From JACMLD01 sp044223995 (GTDB lineage Bacteria; Bacteroidota; Bacteroidia; Chitinophagales; Chitinophagaceae), in contig JBGALE010000001.1 in NCBI GenBank assembly GCA_044223995.1, forward strand, positions 558,001 through 622,000: a DNA stretch of 64,000 bases, written 5' to 3'. The position numbers were made by a program, and so were the translations under genes. This document shows positions 8,495 to 18,119 of the stretch, piece by piece; the first letter of the stretch is position 1; each line of letters opens with the position of its first letter. The notes beneath the pieces are model-generated. The model did not search any database and had not been told where the DNA came from. It saw nothing but the letters and a program-made list of their open reading frames with translations.

Positions 8495-11400
8495 CTAACG
8501 GATTAGGGCAATGTTTCCGGAGTATGTAAGTATGGCATTATTCTCACATACTACCTCTACGAGATACACATATACATCGTTGGGTGCGGGCTGTCCTTTA
8601 TAGCTGCCATTCCATCCCTTAGAGGCATCATTGGCCTGGAACTCTTTTGCTTCAAATACCGGTTCTCCCCAACGGTTAAACACCCTCAGGCTTTTTATAT
8701 TGTACAGGCCCCGTCCCCGTGGATAAAATACATCATTGTTTCCATCACCGTTTGGTGAAAATGTGTTTGGCAAAAAGATATTGCCATTGTTGCACACCAC
8801 GAATACAGTCACATCGTCCTTGTTGATACAGCCACCGGCATTCATAACGGTTAGCTTGTAAGAGGTGGTCTGTTTCGGGCTGGCGACCGGATTAGTGCAA
8901 TTCGCGCAACTTAATCCAACGGCGGGTTGCCACTGAATAAAAGTCGCGTCACTACTTACTTTCGCATTTAATTCAACTGATGAACCAACCGCGATAGTCT
9001 TGTCCTCTCCCAGGTCAACAGTCGGAAAAGGATATACCACAACCTTCACAAAGCCAGTGTCATAAAAACATCCCAGGCTATCGTACCCAACTACCCGGTA
9101 AAGGGTTGTTTCGCCGGGCCTTGCAAGCGGGGTCTTTGAATGACTGTTATCGAGGCCTGCTGAAGGTGTCCAATCGTACAATTCTGCATTACCAGCCTGT
9201 AAACGGTATGATTCTCCCTTACAAAGCGTATCTCCATTTGTAACCAAGATACTAAACGGATGTTTTACCTTGATTATTACAGAATCATCTCCTTTACAGC
9301 CAAAAATTGTTTCCCCATGCAAACGATAGGTAATATCGTTTGCCGGACTTGCTACCGGTGACGCGCAGTTGCTGCAGGATAGGGTTGCAGCCGGACTCCA
9401 GCTATAGGTATCCGCGCCTGTTGCATTGAGCGTAACTGTTTTCTTTTCACAAATGCCTGCGTTACTTCCTGCATCAACTTTGGGCAGGGGGTGAATCGAA
9501 ACAGCCTTCGTTTTTGAAGTACTACAACCCCATGAATTGGTGACATTCATCTGAACGCTGTACAACCCATCCGACTGGTAGGAAACTGCAGCAGGGTTTT
9601 GAAGTGAAGAAATCGTACCGTTACCAAAATTCCATGCCCATGATAAGGCTGCAGTATCGGGGACATCGATATCTCCAAAAAAGTTAAGAGTGGCAGGGAC
9701 ACAGGCTCCTGAATCACCCCGAATAGTTACCTGTGGGCTGCCCGCCACCTTAATATTGGTTCCCTGGCCGGACGTATCAGTACAGCCATTTAATGTTGTT
9801 ACTATCAATTTAACCGCGTAAATACCGGTTGTTGTATAAGTATGCAAAGGGTCCTTGTCGGTCGACAGGTTACCATCTCCGAAACGCCATTCATAGCCTG
9901 TGATTAGATCGTTTGAAATCGAGGAATCGCCAAACGTCACCATGCCGGCATCACACAAAATATTTTTATTGTTATTAAAATAAGCAGTAACACCGTATAC
10001 CCTGATGGTATCTTTTCCAAGAATGGGTACTTTACAACCCTGTGCGTCTTCCAGTATCATCCTGGGGAGATAGATACCGGGTGCTGTGTAACTATGTTGT
10101 ACGGAACTGTCGGGCACTTTCATCGTCGCTCCGTCATTAAAGTCCCATACGAATGATTTTGTGTTTTCTGTCTTTGCAGTAAAGGAAACGATTCCCGGGT
10201 TACAAAAATTTGTTTTATCGTACGAGAAAGTCCCCGTAGGCCCTTTTACAATAATTGTTTTTGTAAATACATCGGTACAGCCACCGGGACTGGTAACCGT
10301 CAATTTTGCATAATAGGTGCCCGGGTAGTTGTAATAGTGAATTGGATTTTCTACCTGTGCGCCAGTACCATCGCCAAAATCCCAATCAAGCTTTTGATAA
10401 TACTGCGATTGGTTTCCAAAATTGACCATGAGGGGCGGACAGGTTCCCACAGAATCACTGACAGTAAATGCTGCTTTTGGTTCATCAATATGGATATATT
10501 CCGGAAAGAACAGGGAGTCTTTGCAACCATAGCTATCGGTTATCCTTAGTTCCACATCATACACCCCTACTTTTGCATAACCATGCACCGGATTCTCCAC
10601 TGTCGATGATCCCCTGTCGCCAAAACGCCAGTAGTATGTCAACCCATTGCCGGTTGATCCGTTAATGAATGTAACGGGTTTATTACTGCAACTCATGGTA
10701 TCCGGGCTGTAGAAGGTAGCAACTGCATTGGCAATTGTAACAATATTGGGAAGGTTGATACTATCGCTGCAACCGTTGTTGTCGGTTGTTCTCAATGAAA
10801 CAGTATAAATACCTGCATCAGCATAAGCATGTTTAAATGGTGGAGCAGTAAATGTTTCAGTATTACCATCACCAAAATTCCACTGCCATGTTTTGATTGC
10901 GTGTATACCGTCCGTCGTGGAACTGTCTTTAAAATTGATGATCGCCCCGAGGTTCAGGCAGGCGCTGCTGTTGATCGCGCTGAAAGCAGCAGTGGGCCCG
11001 TTAACGGTGATATAATCCGTTTTTGTCATCGTGTCGCGGCAACCTGTATACATAGTGATGATCAGCCGCACAGTATATTTTCCGGATTTGTTATAAGCTA
11101 TTGTAATGGCAGAATCATTCGATGTGCCTGTTTGGTACGACCAATCGTACCTGACGATATTCCCTTTATCAAACCCAACCGGTCGAAGTGTGATCGAATC
11201 GCCTTTACACACGGAAGTACTGGTGGCTATAAAATTTGCTTTTTCCACCACGATCTCTGCTGAATAGGCGGCTGTATGTGTACAACCACCATTGGTGACT
11301 GTTAGCCGTACCGTATAATTTCCTTTTACAGCGTAAGTATGTACCGGATCTCTACTGGTTGATGTAGTTCCATCTCCAAAATCCCATGTCCATGAACTGG

Positions 11401-13297
11401 CACCGATGGAAGAATTGGTAAATGAATACTGGTAAGGGTTTGCACAGGTTACAGAAACAGAAAATTTTGCAATCGGGGGATTGATATGAATCATCCTTGG
11501 AATGTACATGGTATCTGTACAGCCATTGTTTCCGGCAATTAACCGGATATTAAAGTAGCCTGTATCGTTGTATAAATGTGTAGGGTTCCGTATAGTATCT
11601 GCAGTGCCGTCGCCAAACTGCCATAACCATTCCGTGATATTACCGAGAGATTTGTCAAAAAACTGAATGGGTGTTGTAGCACAGGCATCGGTTGGATTTG
11701 CAGTGAAGTTTGCTGCAGGTTTCTGACCCGCCCTCACTGCATTCGGATAATCTATCGTTTCCGTACAGCCATCAGCGGTAGTGTAAGTTAATTTTACTGT
11801 ATAGTTTCCGGTTGCATTATAAATATGTGATGGATTAGGGGAAGCGGAAATGCTGCCATCGCCAAAATCCCAGTTATAGCCGGTAATAGGTACCACTGAG
11901 TTGATAACGTAAACCGGTTTGAATACAACAGGTGTACAACCACTCACCGGTATATTGGTAATGTTAATACTCGCAGGTTGAATAGAAATAAATTGCGTTT
12001 TGGTTAATGTATCAGTGCAACCACCTGCATTGGTCACAATTAGTTTTACATCATAATTCCCATTTTGGTTATAGGTATGTATTGGGTTGGGAAGTGTAGA
12101 GCTGCTGTTGTCACCAAATAGCCAGACAAAACTTTTCCCACCGATTGTTGTGTTGTTAAACTGAACCGTAAAAGGAGCTTTACATGCCGCTGTTTTTGAT
12201 GCTGTAAAGTCTATTGTCGGTTTGGCCAATACTTTTACTGTTTTAGTTGCAGTATCACGACAGTTGCCAAAATCACTGATCAATTGTACTGCGTAATTGC
12301 CGGCAGCATTGTATCGTTTAACCGGATTGGTTGCAATGGAAGATGTGCCATCGCCGAAGTTCCACAACTGGTTACCGGTAGCAGGTTGTGATGTATTGGT
12401 AAATGTGATATCGGCTTGCTGGCAAACGGAATCGGGGGATGTAAAAGAAGATTTGGCAACGCCCACAATAATAGAATCTTTTTTCTCCAGTGTATCAGTA
12501 CAACCAAAATTGTTTTTAACAGTCAGCTTCACATTATACAAACCAGCAGTGTTGTAAGTATGTGATGGATTGGTAGTGACATCACTGCTGCCATCGCCGA
12601 AACTCCACTGATAGGCAATGGTTCCGGTACCACTGCTCTTATTTGTAAAATTTACAATGGAAGGAGGTTTGCAAAAATTTGTATTAATAAAGGAAAAGTC
12701 GGCCTTTACACCATCCTTGATTTTGATAAACTGCGGCTTTGAAATTGTATTTACACAGCCGGCTGCGTTGGTAACACGTAAAATAATATTGTAATTGCCC
12801 GGTGCAGTATAAGTATGTACTGGATTTTGCTGACTTGAAATCGTACCATCACCCAGGTCCCATTCCCATTTTACGATAGCACCCTCTTGCGCAAGACTGT
12901 TATCGGTAAATGAAACCTTCAATGGGTAGCAACCTGTTGTATCAGATGCAGTAAATAAAGGCCTGGGCAATGCGTACACCGTGATGTAATTTATTTTGAC
13001 GACCGAGTCGGATTGGTTACCACTTTTGATCACCAATTTGATGGTGTATTTGCCGGGGTTGAAATAAGTGGTGGAAGGATTTTGTAAAAGTGAAATAGTT
13101 CCATTACCCAGATCCCATTTCCAGGAGCTAGGGTTACCGGTGCTTGCATCATGAAAACTAATAAAAACAGGTGCACAGGCTTTCGCAGGTGTGGCAGTAA
13201 AATCGGCCTTTAACTGCGCTGATATACGCTGTGAAAAAGCGATACAGAGAAGTGAGGGCAATAGGATTCTAAGTATGGCGGACCACACTATCTTCAT
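8495..13297 (-). CDS. Giant PKD-repeat adhesin, longer paralogue
   Basis: A 1600-residue paralogue of the next gene, with a signal peptide (ILLPSLLCIAFSQRISAQ) and about fifteen PKD-type modules (WKWDLGNG, WEWDLGDG, YNWDFGDG, WTWDFGDG, LDWDFGDG and others). Modules match those of the paralogue in order, including a degenerate ninth module (YDWSYQTG). The extra length lies mainly near the C-terminus, where three Ig-like modules (SWSPAATLSCSNC, DWTPSAGL, QWQPAVGLSCANC) precede the gliding-type T9SS domain (NTFSPNGDGNNDVFYPRG through IALIR). First gene of the operon. Predicted secreted through T9SS and attached at the surface. Confidence 0.9.
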   Translation of the reverse strand: MKIVWSAILRILLPSLLCIAFSQRISAQLKADFTATPAKACAPVFISFHDASTGNPSSWKWDLGNGTISLLQNPSTTYFNPGKYTIKLVIKSGNQSDSVVKINYITVYALPRPLFTASDTTGCYPLKVSFTDNSLAQEGAIVKWEWDLGDGTISSQQNPVHTYTAPGNYNIILRVTNAAGCVNTISKPQFIKIKDGVKADFSFINTNFCKPPSIVNFTNKSSGTGTIAYQWSFGDGSSDVTTNPSHTYNTAGLYNVKLTVKNNFGCTDTLEKKDSIIVGVAKSSFTSPDSVCQQADITFTNTSQPATGNQLWNFGDGTSSIATNPVKRYNAAGNYAVQLISDFGNCRDTATKTVKVLAKPTIDFTASKTAACKAPFTVQFNNTTIGGKSFVWLFGDNSSSTLPNPIHTYNQNGNYDVKLIVTNAGGCTDTLTKTQFISIQPASINITNIPVSGCTPVVFKPVYVINSVVPITGYNWDFGDGSISASPNPSHIYNATGNYTVKLTYTTADGCTETIDYPNAVRAGQKPAANFTANPTDACATTPIQFFDKSLGNITEWLWQFGDGTADTIRNPTHLYNDTGYFNIRLIAGNNGCTDTMYIPRMIHINPPIAKFSVSVTCANPYQYSFTNSSIGASSWTWDFGDGTTSTSRDPVHTYAVKGNYTVRLTVTNGGCTHTAAYSAEIVVEKANFIATSTSVCKGDSITLRPVGFDKGNIVRYDWSYQTGTSNDSAITIAYNKSGKYTVRLIITMYTGCRDTMTKTDYITVNGPTAAFSAINSSACLNLGAIINFKDSSTTDGIHAIKTWQWNFGDGNTETFTAPPFKHAYADAGIYTVSLRTTDNNGCSDSINLPNIVTIANAVATFYSPDTMSCSNKPVTFINGSTGNGLTYYWRFGDRGSSTVENPVHGYAKVGVYDVELRITDSYGCKDSLFFPEYIHIDEPKAAFTVSDSVGTCPPLMVNFGNQSQYYQKLDWDFGDGTGAQVENPIHYYNYPGTYYAKLTVTSPGGCTDVFTKTIIVKGPTGTFSYDKTNFCNPGIVSFTAKTENTKSFVWDFNDGATMKVPDSSVQHSYTAPGIYLPRMILEDAQGCKVPILGKDTIRVYGVTAYFNNNKNILCDAGMVTFGDSSISNDLITGYEWRFGDGNLSTDKDPLHTYTTTGIYAVKLIVTTLNGCTDTSGQGTNIKVAGSPQVTIRGDSGACVPATLNFFGDIDVPDTAALSWAWNFGNGTISSLQNPAAVSYQSDGLYSVQMNVTNSWGCSTSKTKAVSIHPLPKVDAGSNAGICEKKTVTLNATGADTYSWSPAATLSCSNCASPVASPANDITYRLHGETIFGCKGDDSVIIKVKHPFSILVTNGDTLCKGESYRLQAGNAELYDWTPSAGLDNSHSKTPLARPGETTLYRVVGYDSLGCFYDTGFVKVVVYPFPTVDLGEDKTIAVGSSVELNAKVSSDATFIQWQPAVGLSCANCTNPVASPKQTTSYKLTVMNAGGCINKDDVTVFVVCNNGNIFLPNTFSPNGDGNNDVFYPRGRGLYNIKSLRVFNRWGEPVFEAKEFQANDASKGWNGSYKGQPAPNDVYVYLVEVVCENNAILTYSGNIALIR

Positions 13298-13482
13298 GTG
13301 TAACTGGATTCGGGGTTATCAAAGGATATCAATGCTCGAACGGCGGTATGCGTAATAAGTTATTTTAGTACGAGGCTAGTTTATATAACTACAGGTTTAC
13401 TTCTAGTTGCTTATCGGTGTATATGCTGGATTGAGATAGGTGTGGCATTTTACCGTGGAATATAATTAGGTATACAAAAAGA

Positions 13483-13508
13483 AAACGCCCGCATCGATGC
13501 GGGCGTTT
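13483..13508 (-). terminator. Terminator after the lipoprotein gene
   Basis: A perfect 26-base palindrome centred at 13495/13496 (arms AAACGCCCGCATC and GATGCGGGCGTTT). It sits just past the lipoprotein stop codon with A/T runs on both sides, so it can stop transcription from the right. No gene reads into it from the left. Confidence 0.8.
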
Positions 13509-13530
13509 ATAATAAGTAATAAATGTAATG

Positions 13531-13956
13531 TTATGGTTTTTTTCGAAGGTGCAAAATGTTTTGCCCGGTAGCGGTTGTGGTGGATGCCACTACATAGTCA
13601 GTATAACTGTCAGTTATCTTCCAGGTATAGTTTAATCGTTTTAAAGTATCGCCCGCTGCCGGGGGAAATGCAGAGGTAATGGTATAGTTACTGATATCTG
13701 CGCTCCATGTTCCACTGCTTTTTACTACAGTGCCCTGCAATCCGTCTACTGAACCATTTTCATAAAACTGAAATTCATAACCAAAAAAATCGCCGGTTAC
13801 GTCTGTTGTATTATCCTTGTACTGTTCCACGTACCAGTGGCCGGACGTCATAGCCTGTATAATGGCATTTTGTGCCTGCTTTTCAATGGCTTTTTTACAG
13901 GAGGAAATGGTAAAAACTGCCAGTAATAATGCTAAAAAGGGTAATATTTTCTTCAT
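13531..13956 (-). CDS. Lipocalin-like lipoprotein of unknown function
   Basis: A 141-residue predicted lipoprotein. The N-terminus MKKILPFLALLLAVF ends in the lipobox ISSC with Cys20, so it should be lipidated and anchored in the envelope. The mature part has alternating beta-strand patterns (GHWYVEQYKD, YEFQFYENGSVDG, SSGTWSADIS, NYTWKITDS, NILHLRKK) like the small lipocalin-like domains common in Bacteroidota. It follows the M32 peptidase by 21 bases and is probably co-transcribed. No specific ligand can be named. Confidence 0.7.
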   Translation of the reverse strand: MKKILPFLALLLAVFTISSCKKAIEKQAQNAIIQAMTSGHWYVEQYKDNTTDVTGDFFGYEFQFYENGSVDGLQGTVVKSSGTWSADISNYTITSAFPPAAGDTLKRLNYTWKITDSYTDYVVASTTTATGQNILHLRKKP

Positions 13957-13977
13957 TTGAAAAGGATTTTAGAACAT

Positions 13978-15489
13978 TTAAAACTCGTAAATACCCCGGT
14001 ATTTGTCAATTGCATATTGCAAAAAGTACTGAATATTAAGCGGTTCACCCGTTATTTGCCTGCATAGGTCTTCGCTCAGATACCTGCGGCCATGGGCATG
14101 TATATAGATACGTAACCAGTCTAATAACGGTTTGTAATTACCTTTTCTTATCTCATTATCAAGCATTGGCAATTTTTTCCCTGCGGCGGCAAACAACTGG
14201 ACTGCATAAAAGCTACCCAGGCTGTAGGTGGGGAAATAACCAAAGCTGCCATGGCTCCAGTGAACATCCTGGAGACAGCCCTGCCTGTCGTCAGGGACAT
14301 CCAATCCCAGCAGGTTTTTATAGCGTTCGTTCCACCAGGCTGGGATGTCTTTTACTGCCATCGATCCTTCCATTAAATTTTTCTCCAGTTCATACCGTAT
14401 CAACACATGAAAATGATAGGTGAGTTCGTCTGCCTCAGTCCTGATAAGTGATGGTTGTACCTTATTAATGCCTTTATAAAAATCGGGAAGGCTGATTGTT
14501 GAAAATTGCTCCGGGAAAAATTCTTTTGCCTTTGGGTAAAAATATTCCCATGCTGCCAGGCTACGACCGACATTGTTTTCCCAAAGCCTTGATTGTGATT
14601 CATGGATACTGAGCGATGTGTATTCTCCCAACGGCAACCCATAAGCGCTGTCGGGCAGCCCCTGTTCGTACAATCCGTGCCCTCCTTCATGGATACAACT
14701 CCAGGTCATATTAGAAAAATCGGTTTCATCAATTCGGGTGGTAAGCCGTACATCAAGGCTGCAGAAATTGGTTGTAAATGGGTGCTCAGAAATGTCCTGC
14801 CGCCCTGCTTCAAAATCAAACCCCATTTGTTGCAGTACCTGTTTGCCAAAATCCCATTGCTGTTGTTTGGGAAAATGTTGCTGTAAAAAATCATCCTTTA
14901 CCTGGGGGCTGCCAGTGATTTTCTGCAAAATATTTTTCAGCGGTTCCAGCAGGTCTGAAAATACATTATCGAGCATCGCTACTGTACAGCCTCTTTCATA
15001 TTGATTGAGCATGGCATTATAAGGATGCTGTTCATATCCCAGTAAATCTGCTTCCTGTTTTTTTAGTTCCAGCAATCGGGAAAGGTCTTTTTCAAAAGCC
15101 GGGAACGAGTTTTCTTTTCTTGCCTGTATCCACGACTGAAAACTTTTGGATACCGCTTCACTCAATGTTCGTACAAATTCACCCGGCAATTTTTCCTGCT
15201 GGGTATAATCGTACCATGACAGTTCTGCATTTTTCCTCATGTCATCATCGAGGTCTTTTCGGCTGTTCAATTCCTGTAAAATGTTTTTAAATGCAGGTGC
15301 CGTGAAAAGTTCATGTGCCATTTCGCTCAGTGTCGCCATTTGGCGCGCCCTCCTGTCGGCGCCTTTCACAGGCATATAAGTTTCCTGGTCCCATTGCAAA
15401 ACAGCCAGCGAATACTTAATATCCGCTATCTTTTGTAACTGTTCTTTATATTGCAGGTAAAGGTCATGTGTGCTGCTGGTTAGTGTCAT
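13978..15489 (-). CDS. M32 family carboxypeptidase (thermostable carboxypeptidase 1 type)
   Basis: Cytoplasmic zinc metallocarboxypeptidase of 503 residues, the usual size for family M32. The catalytic HEGGH is at about residues 267-271 (context CIHEGGHGLYEQG). It is followed by the family block SIHESQSRLWEN, which supplies a further zinc ligand, and by downstream EADELTYHFH. The ATG at 15489 was chosen; a TTG ten codons upstream adds nothing recognisable. The lipoprotein gene follows closely on the same strand, and the divergent plug-protein gene starts 105 bases away. Confidence 0.92.
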   Translation of the reverse strand: MTLTSSTHDLYLQYKEQLQKIADIKYSLAVLQWDQETYMPVKGADRRARQMATLSEMAHELFTAPAFKNILQELNSRKDLDDDMRKNAELSWYDYTQQEKLPGEFVRTLSEAVSKSFQSWIQARKENSFPAFEKDLSRLLELKKQEADLLGYEQHPYNAMLNQYERGCTVAMLDNVFSDLLEPLKNILQKITGSPQVKDDFLQQHFPKQQQWDFGKQVLQQMGFDFEAGRQDISEHPFTTNFCSLDVRLTTRIDETDFSNMTWSCIHEGGHGLYEQGLPDSAYGLPLGEYTSLSIHESQSRLWENNVGRSLAAWEYFYPKAKEFFPEQFSTISLPDFYKGINKVQPSLIRTEADELTYHFHVLIRYELEKNLMEGSMAVKDIPAWWNERYKNLLGLDVPDDRQGCLQDVHWSHGSFGYFPTYSLGSFYAVQLFAAAGKKLPMLDNEIRKGNYKPLLDWLRIYIHAHGRRYLSEDLCRQITGEPLNIQYFLQYAIDKYRGIYEF

Positions 15490-15594
15490 TGCAAAAAATG
15501 TTAATTGCGTAAGGTGCAAGTTTACAATTTACCTGAATAAATTACATTTACATCCGGCATAATTTTTAACGATAGTCCTATCTAACTGAAGAGA

Positions 15595-18009
15595 ATGAAA
15601 AAATTGTTTGAAAAATTTATTGTTCTGGGAGCAATATGTATCAGTTTTTCTCATCATGCGGCAGCACAGCAATTGGATTCCCTGCTCAATGTGTTCCGCG
15701 ATAGCCTTCCGCAGGAAAAAGCCTATGTACATTTTGACAAGAGTTATTATAACCCCGGTGAAACGATCTGGTTCAAAGCCTATCTCTTTACCGGCCTGGA
15801 GCCTTCACAGGTTAGTAAAAATTTTTATGCCGAGCTGTTGGATGAAAACGGTATTGTTTTGAACAGGAGTATCTCCCCAATCGTATTGGCAGGAGCCGCA
15901 GGAAGCTTTGATTTGGCCTCCAACTTCAGTAAAAGCACCATTTATTTCCGCGCATACACCCTTGCGATGCTTAATGATGACACTACTTTTCTTTACCTGA
16001 AACCTATCCGGGTTATCACGACGGCAAAAAAAGGCGTCAGTAAACCTGCAGTAGTATCTATTGCCTTTCTTCCTGAAGGGGGCGATATACTGGCTGGCGT
16101 GACCAATAACATCGCTTTTAAAGTAACCGATCAAAACGGTATGCCCGTTGCTGCCACAGGATATATAAAAGGAAAGGATGGGAAAAAACTCATCGATTTT
16201 AAAACCTTGCACGATGGTATGGGTTCTTTTAACCTGGATGCTGATGCAGTAGAAACCTATACCGCTGTTTGGAAAGAACAGGGTGGGAAAGAACATACAA
16301 TAGTTTTACCCGGGGTAAAAACTTCTGGAATCGGTTTACACATCAATGATGTGGAAACGGGAAAAATGTTTGTGCTGCAGCGCACCGACGATTCGAACGA
16401 TGACGCAGTAAAACAATTGCGCATTGTTGGTGTCATGAACCAACACATGGTCTATTCCGCCAAGGCAAACCTGTCCAAATCGGCTACTACCTCCGGCATC
16501 ATACCTGTTAAAATGCTGCCATCGGGAATCCTGCAGGTAACTGTATTCGACAAAAACTTAAAGCCACTGGCGGAGCGTGTCACATTTGTAAACAACCATG
16601 AATATGAATTTGACGGAGATGCATGGATACCTGGATTGAATACCGGCAAACGCGGGCTCAATGCAGTTGAAGTTTTAATAAACGATACGGTCAATTCCAA
16701 TATGTCACTTTCCATTACCGATGCAGATGTAAATGTGCCAACTCAATACGATGATAATATCGTTTCACATCTTTTGCTTACCGGCGATTTGCGGGGAAAG
16801 ATTGTAAACCCTTATTATTATTTTTTCAATACATCTGACAGCGCCAGGATCTATCTCGACCTGGTGATGCTGACACATGGTTGGAGAAGGTATAATTGGG
16901 ATAATATTCTCGCTGGACGATTGCCTTCTAATTTGAGAAAGGATTATAACTATATCGGCATACACGGGCAGATGATAGGAATGCAGCCCGGGAGAATTGC
17001 TCCAGGTACCTTGTTGAATGGTATCATGGTAACAAAAGATTCCAGCAGGCAATTTTTGTCAATTCCCGTAGATCGCAAGGGACAGTTGATGATGGATGGC
17101 TTTGTATTCTACGACGCCGCGAAATTATACTTCCAGTTTGGCGATGCGAAACAATCATTCGATAAATCCATGCTGCATGTTGACAATGGCTTATGGAAAG
17201 GGTATCCCGGAATTGCCATCAATGAGATCGATAAAGTTGCACCAACATTTGCTGACTCTGTACTGATGGCAAAAAATATTAAAATCGCTACGCAGGCTGT
17301 GACGATAGCAGGGCAGCGGATTAAAAAAGAACAAATGCTGCAGGAAGTTATTGTAAAAGGGAAGCTTAAAAGTATTACGCAAAAGCTGGACGAGAAATAT
17401 GCCAGCGGCATGTTCAGCGGAGGAGATGCACATACTTTCGATGTGGCCAACGATCCTTTTTCTGCCAGCAGCATAAGCGTATTCCAATACCTGCAGGGTA
17501 AGATAGCCGGTTTACAAATCAATATCAATGGAGCACAAACATCATTATCATGGAGGGGTGGTACACCTACATTGTATGTAGATGAAATACCTGCCGATGT
17601 AAACCTGGTTTCTTCACTGAATATGTCGAGTGTTGGTTACATCAAAGTATTCAGCCCGGGAGAGACAGGTGTTATTTCAAGTTCCGGTGGTGGTGCTATT
17701 GCTATCTATACCAAAAAAGGTGGCGATAACAAGGATAATAATTCAAAAGGGCTTGACTATATCCAGATAGGTGGTTATACGCCGGTTAAACAATTTTATT
17801 CGCCCGATTATGCAACCGCATCACCAGTGAATGACCTGGATGATGTACGTTCTACTTTGTTCTGGACCCCGTTTATTTTCGCTGACCGGAAAACGAGAAG
17901 GTTCAAGTTTAAATTTTATAACAACGATATTACGCATCGTTTTCGACTGGTGCTGGAAGGAATTAACGACGATGGGAAACTTATTCATATTGAAAAAGTA
18001 ATTCAATAA
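15595..18009 (+). CDS. MG2-like / TonB-plug-domain protein without a barrel, first copy
   Basis: An 804-residue exported protein. A signal peptide (MKKLFEKFIVLGAICISF to AAAQ) is followed by a macroglobulin MG2-like beta-sandwich region (KAYVHFDKSYYNPGETIWFK near residue 40). Further beta domains follow, then LQEVIVKGK near 583 and a TonB-receptor plug-like segment at about 620-715 (LQGKIAGLQI, TLYVDEIPAD, AIAIYTKKGG). No transmembrane beta-barrel follows; only about 95 residues remain. This architecture recurs in Chitinophagia, and its function is not established. A tandem paralogue follows 110 bases downstream. Confidence 0.75.
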   Translation: MKKLFEKFIVLGAICISFSHHAAAQQLDSLLNVFRDSLPQEKAYVHFDKSYYNPGETIWFKAYLFTGLEPSQVSKNFYAELLDENGIVLNRSISPIVLAGAAGSFDLASNFSKSTIYFRAYTLAMLNDDTTFLYLKPIRVITTAKKGVSKPAVVSIAFLPEGGDILAGVTNNIAFKVTDQNGMPVAATGYIKGKDGKKLIDFKTLHDGMGSFNLDADAVETYTAVWKEQGGKEHTIVLPGVKTSGIGLHINDVETGKMFVLQRTDDSNDDAVKQLRIVGVMNQHMVYSAKANLSKSATTSGIIPVKMLPSGILQVTVFDKNLKPLAERVTFVNNHEYEFDGDAWIPGLNTGKRGLNAVEVLINDTVNSNMSLSITDADVNVPTQYDDNIVSHLLLTGDLRGKIVNPYYYFFNTSDSARIYLDLVMLTHGWRRYNWDNILAGRLPSNLRKDYNYIGIHGQMIGMQPGRIAPGTLLNGIMVTKDSSRQFLSIPVDRKGQLMMDGFVFYDAAKLYFQFGDAKQSFDKSMLHVDNGLWKGYPGIAINEIDKVAPTFADSVLMAKNIKIATQAVTIAGQRIKKEQMLQEVIVKGKLKSITQKLDEKYASGMFSGGDAHTFDVANDPFSASSISVFQYLQGKIAGLQININGAQTSLSWRGGTPTLYVDEIPADVNLVSSLNMSSVGYIKVFSPGETGVISSSGGGAIAIYTKKGGDNKDNNSKGLDYIQIGGYTPVKQFYSPDYATASPVNDLDDVRSTLFWTPFIFADRKTRRFKFKFYNNDITHRFRLVLEGINDDGKLIHIEKVIQ

Positions 18010-18119
18010 GCAGCTGGCAACTTATACCTGCCAGAGAAATTGCTGGTACAAAGGTTACATGATTATTAGCCCCGAAAAATTGAATCTTAGACGCCCATTA
18101 TAACCTAATCATAAGCGTT

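Noticed and set aside
10829..11263. A 144-codon plus-strand frame inside the 1600-residue PKD gene
   Set aside because: Antisense shadow of repetitive coding sequence; the opposite strand has a full set of PKD motifs.
4069..13297. PKD repeats as a DNA-level tandem repeat or CRISPR-like array
   Set aside because: The repetition is at protein level (about 80-90 residue modules); nucleotide copies are too diverged to be recent tandem repeats.
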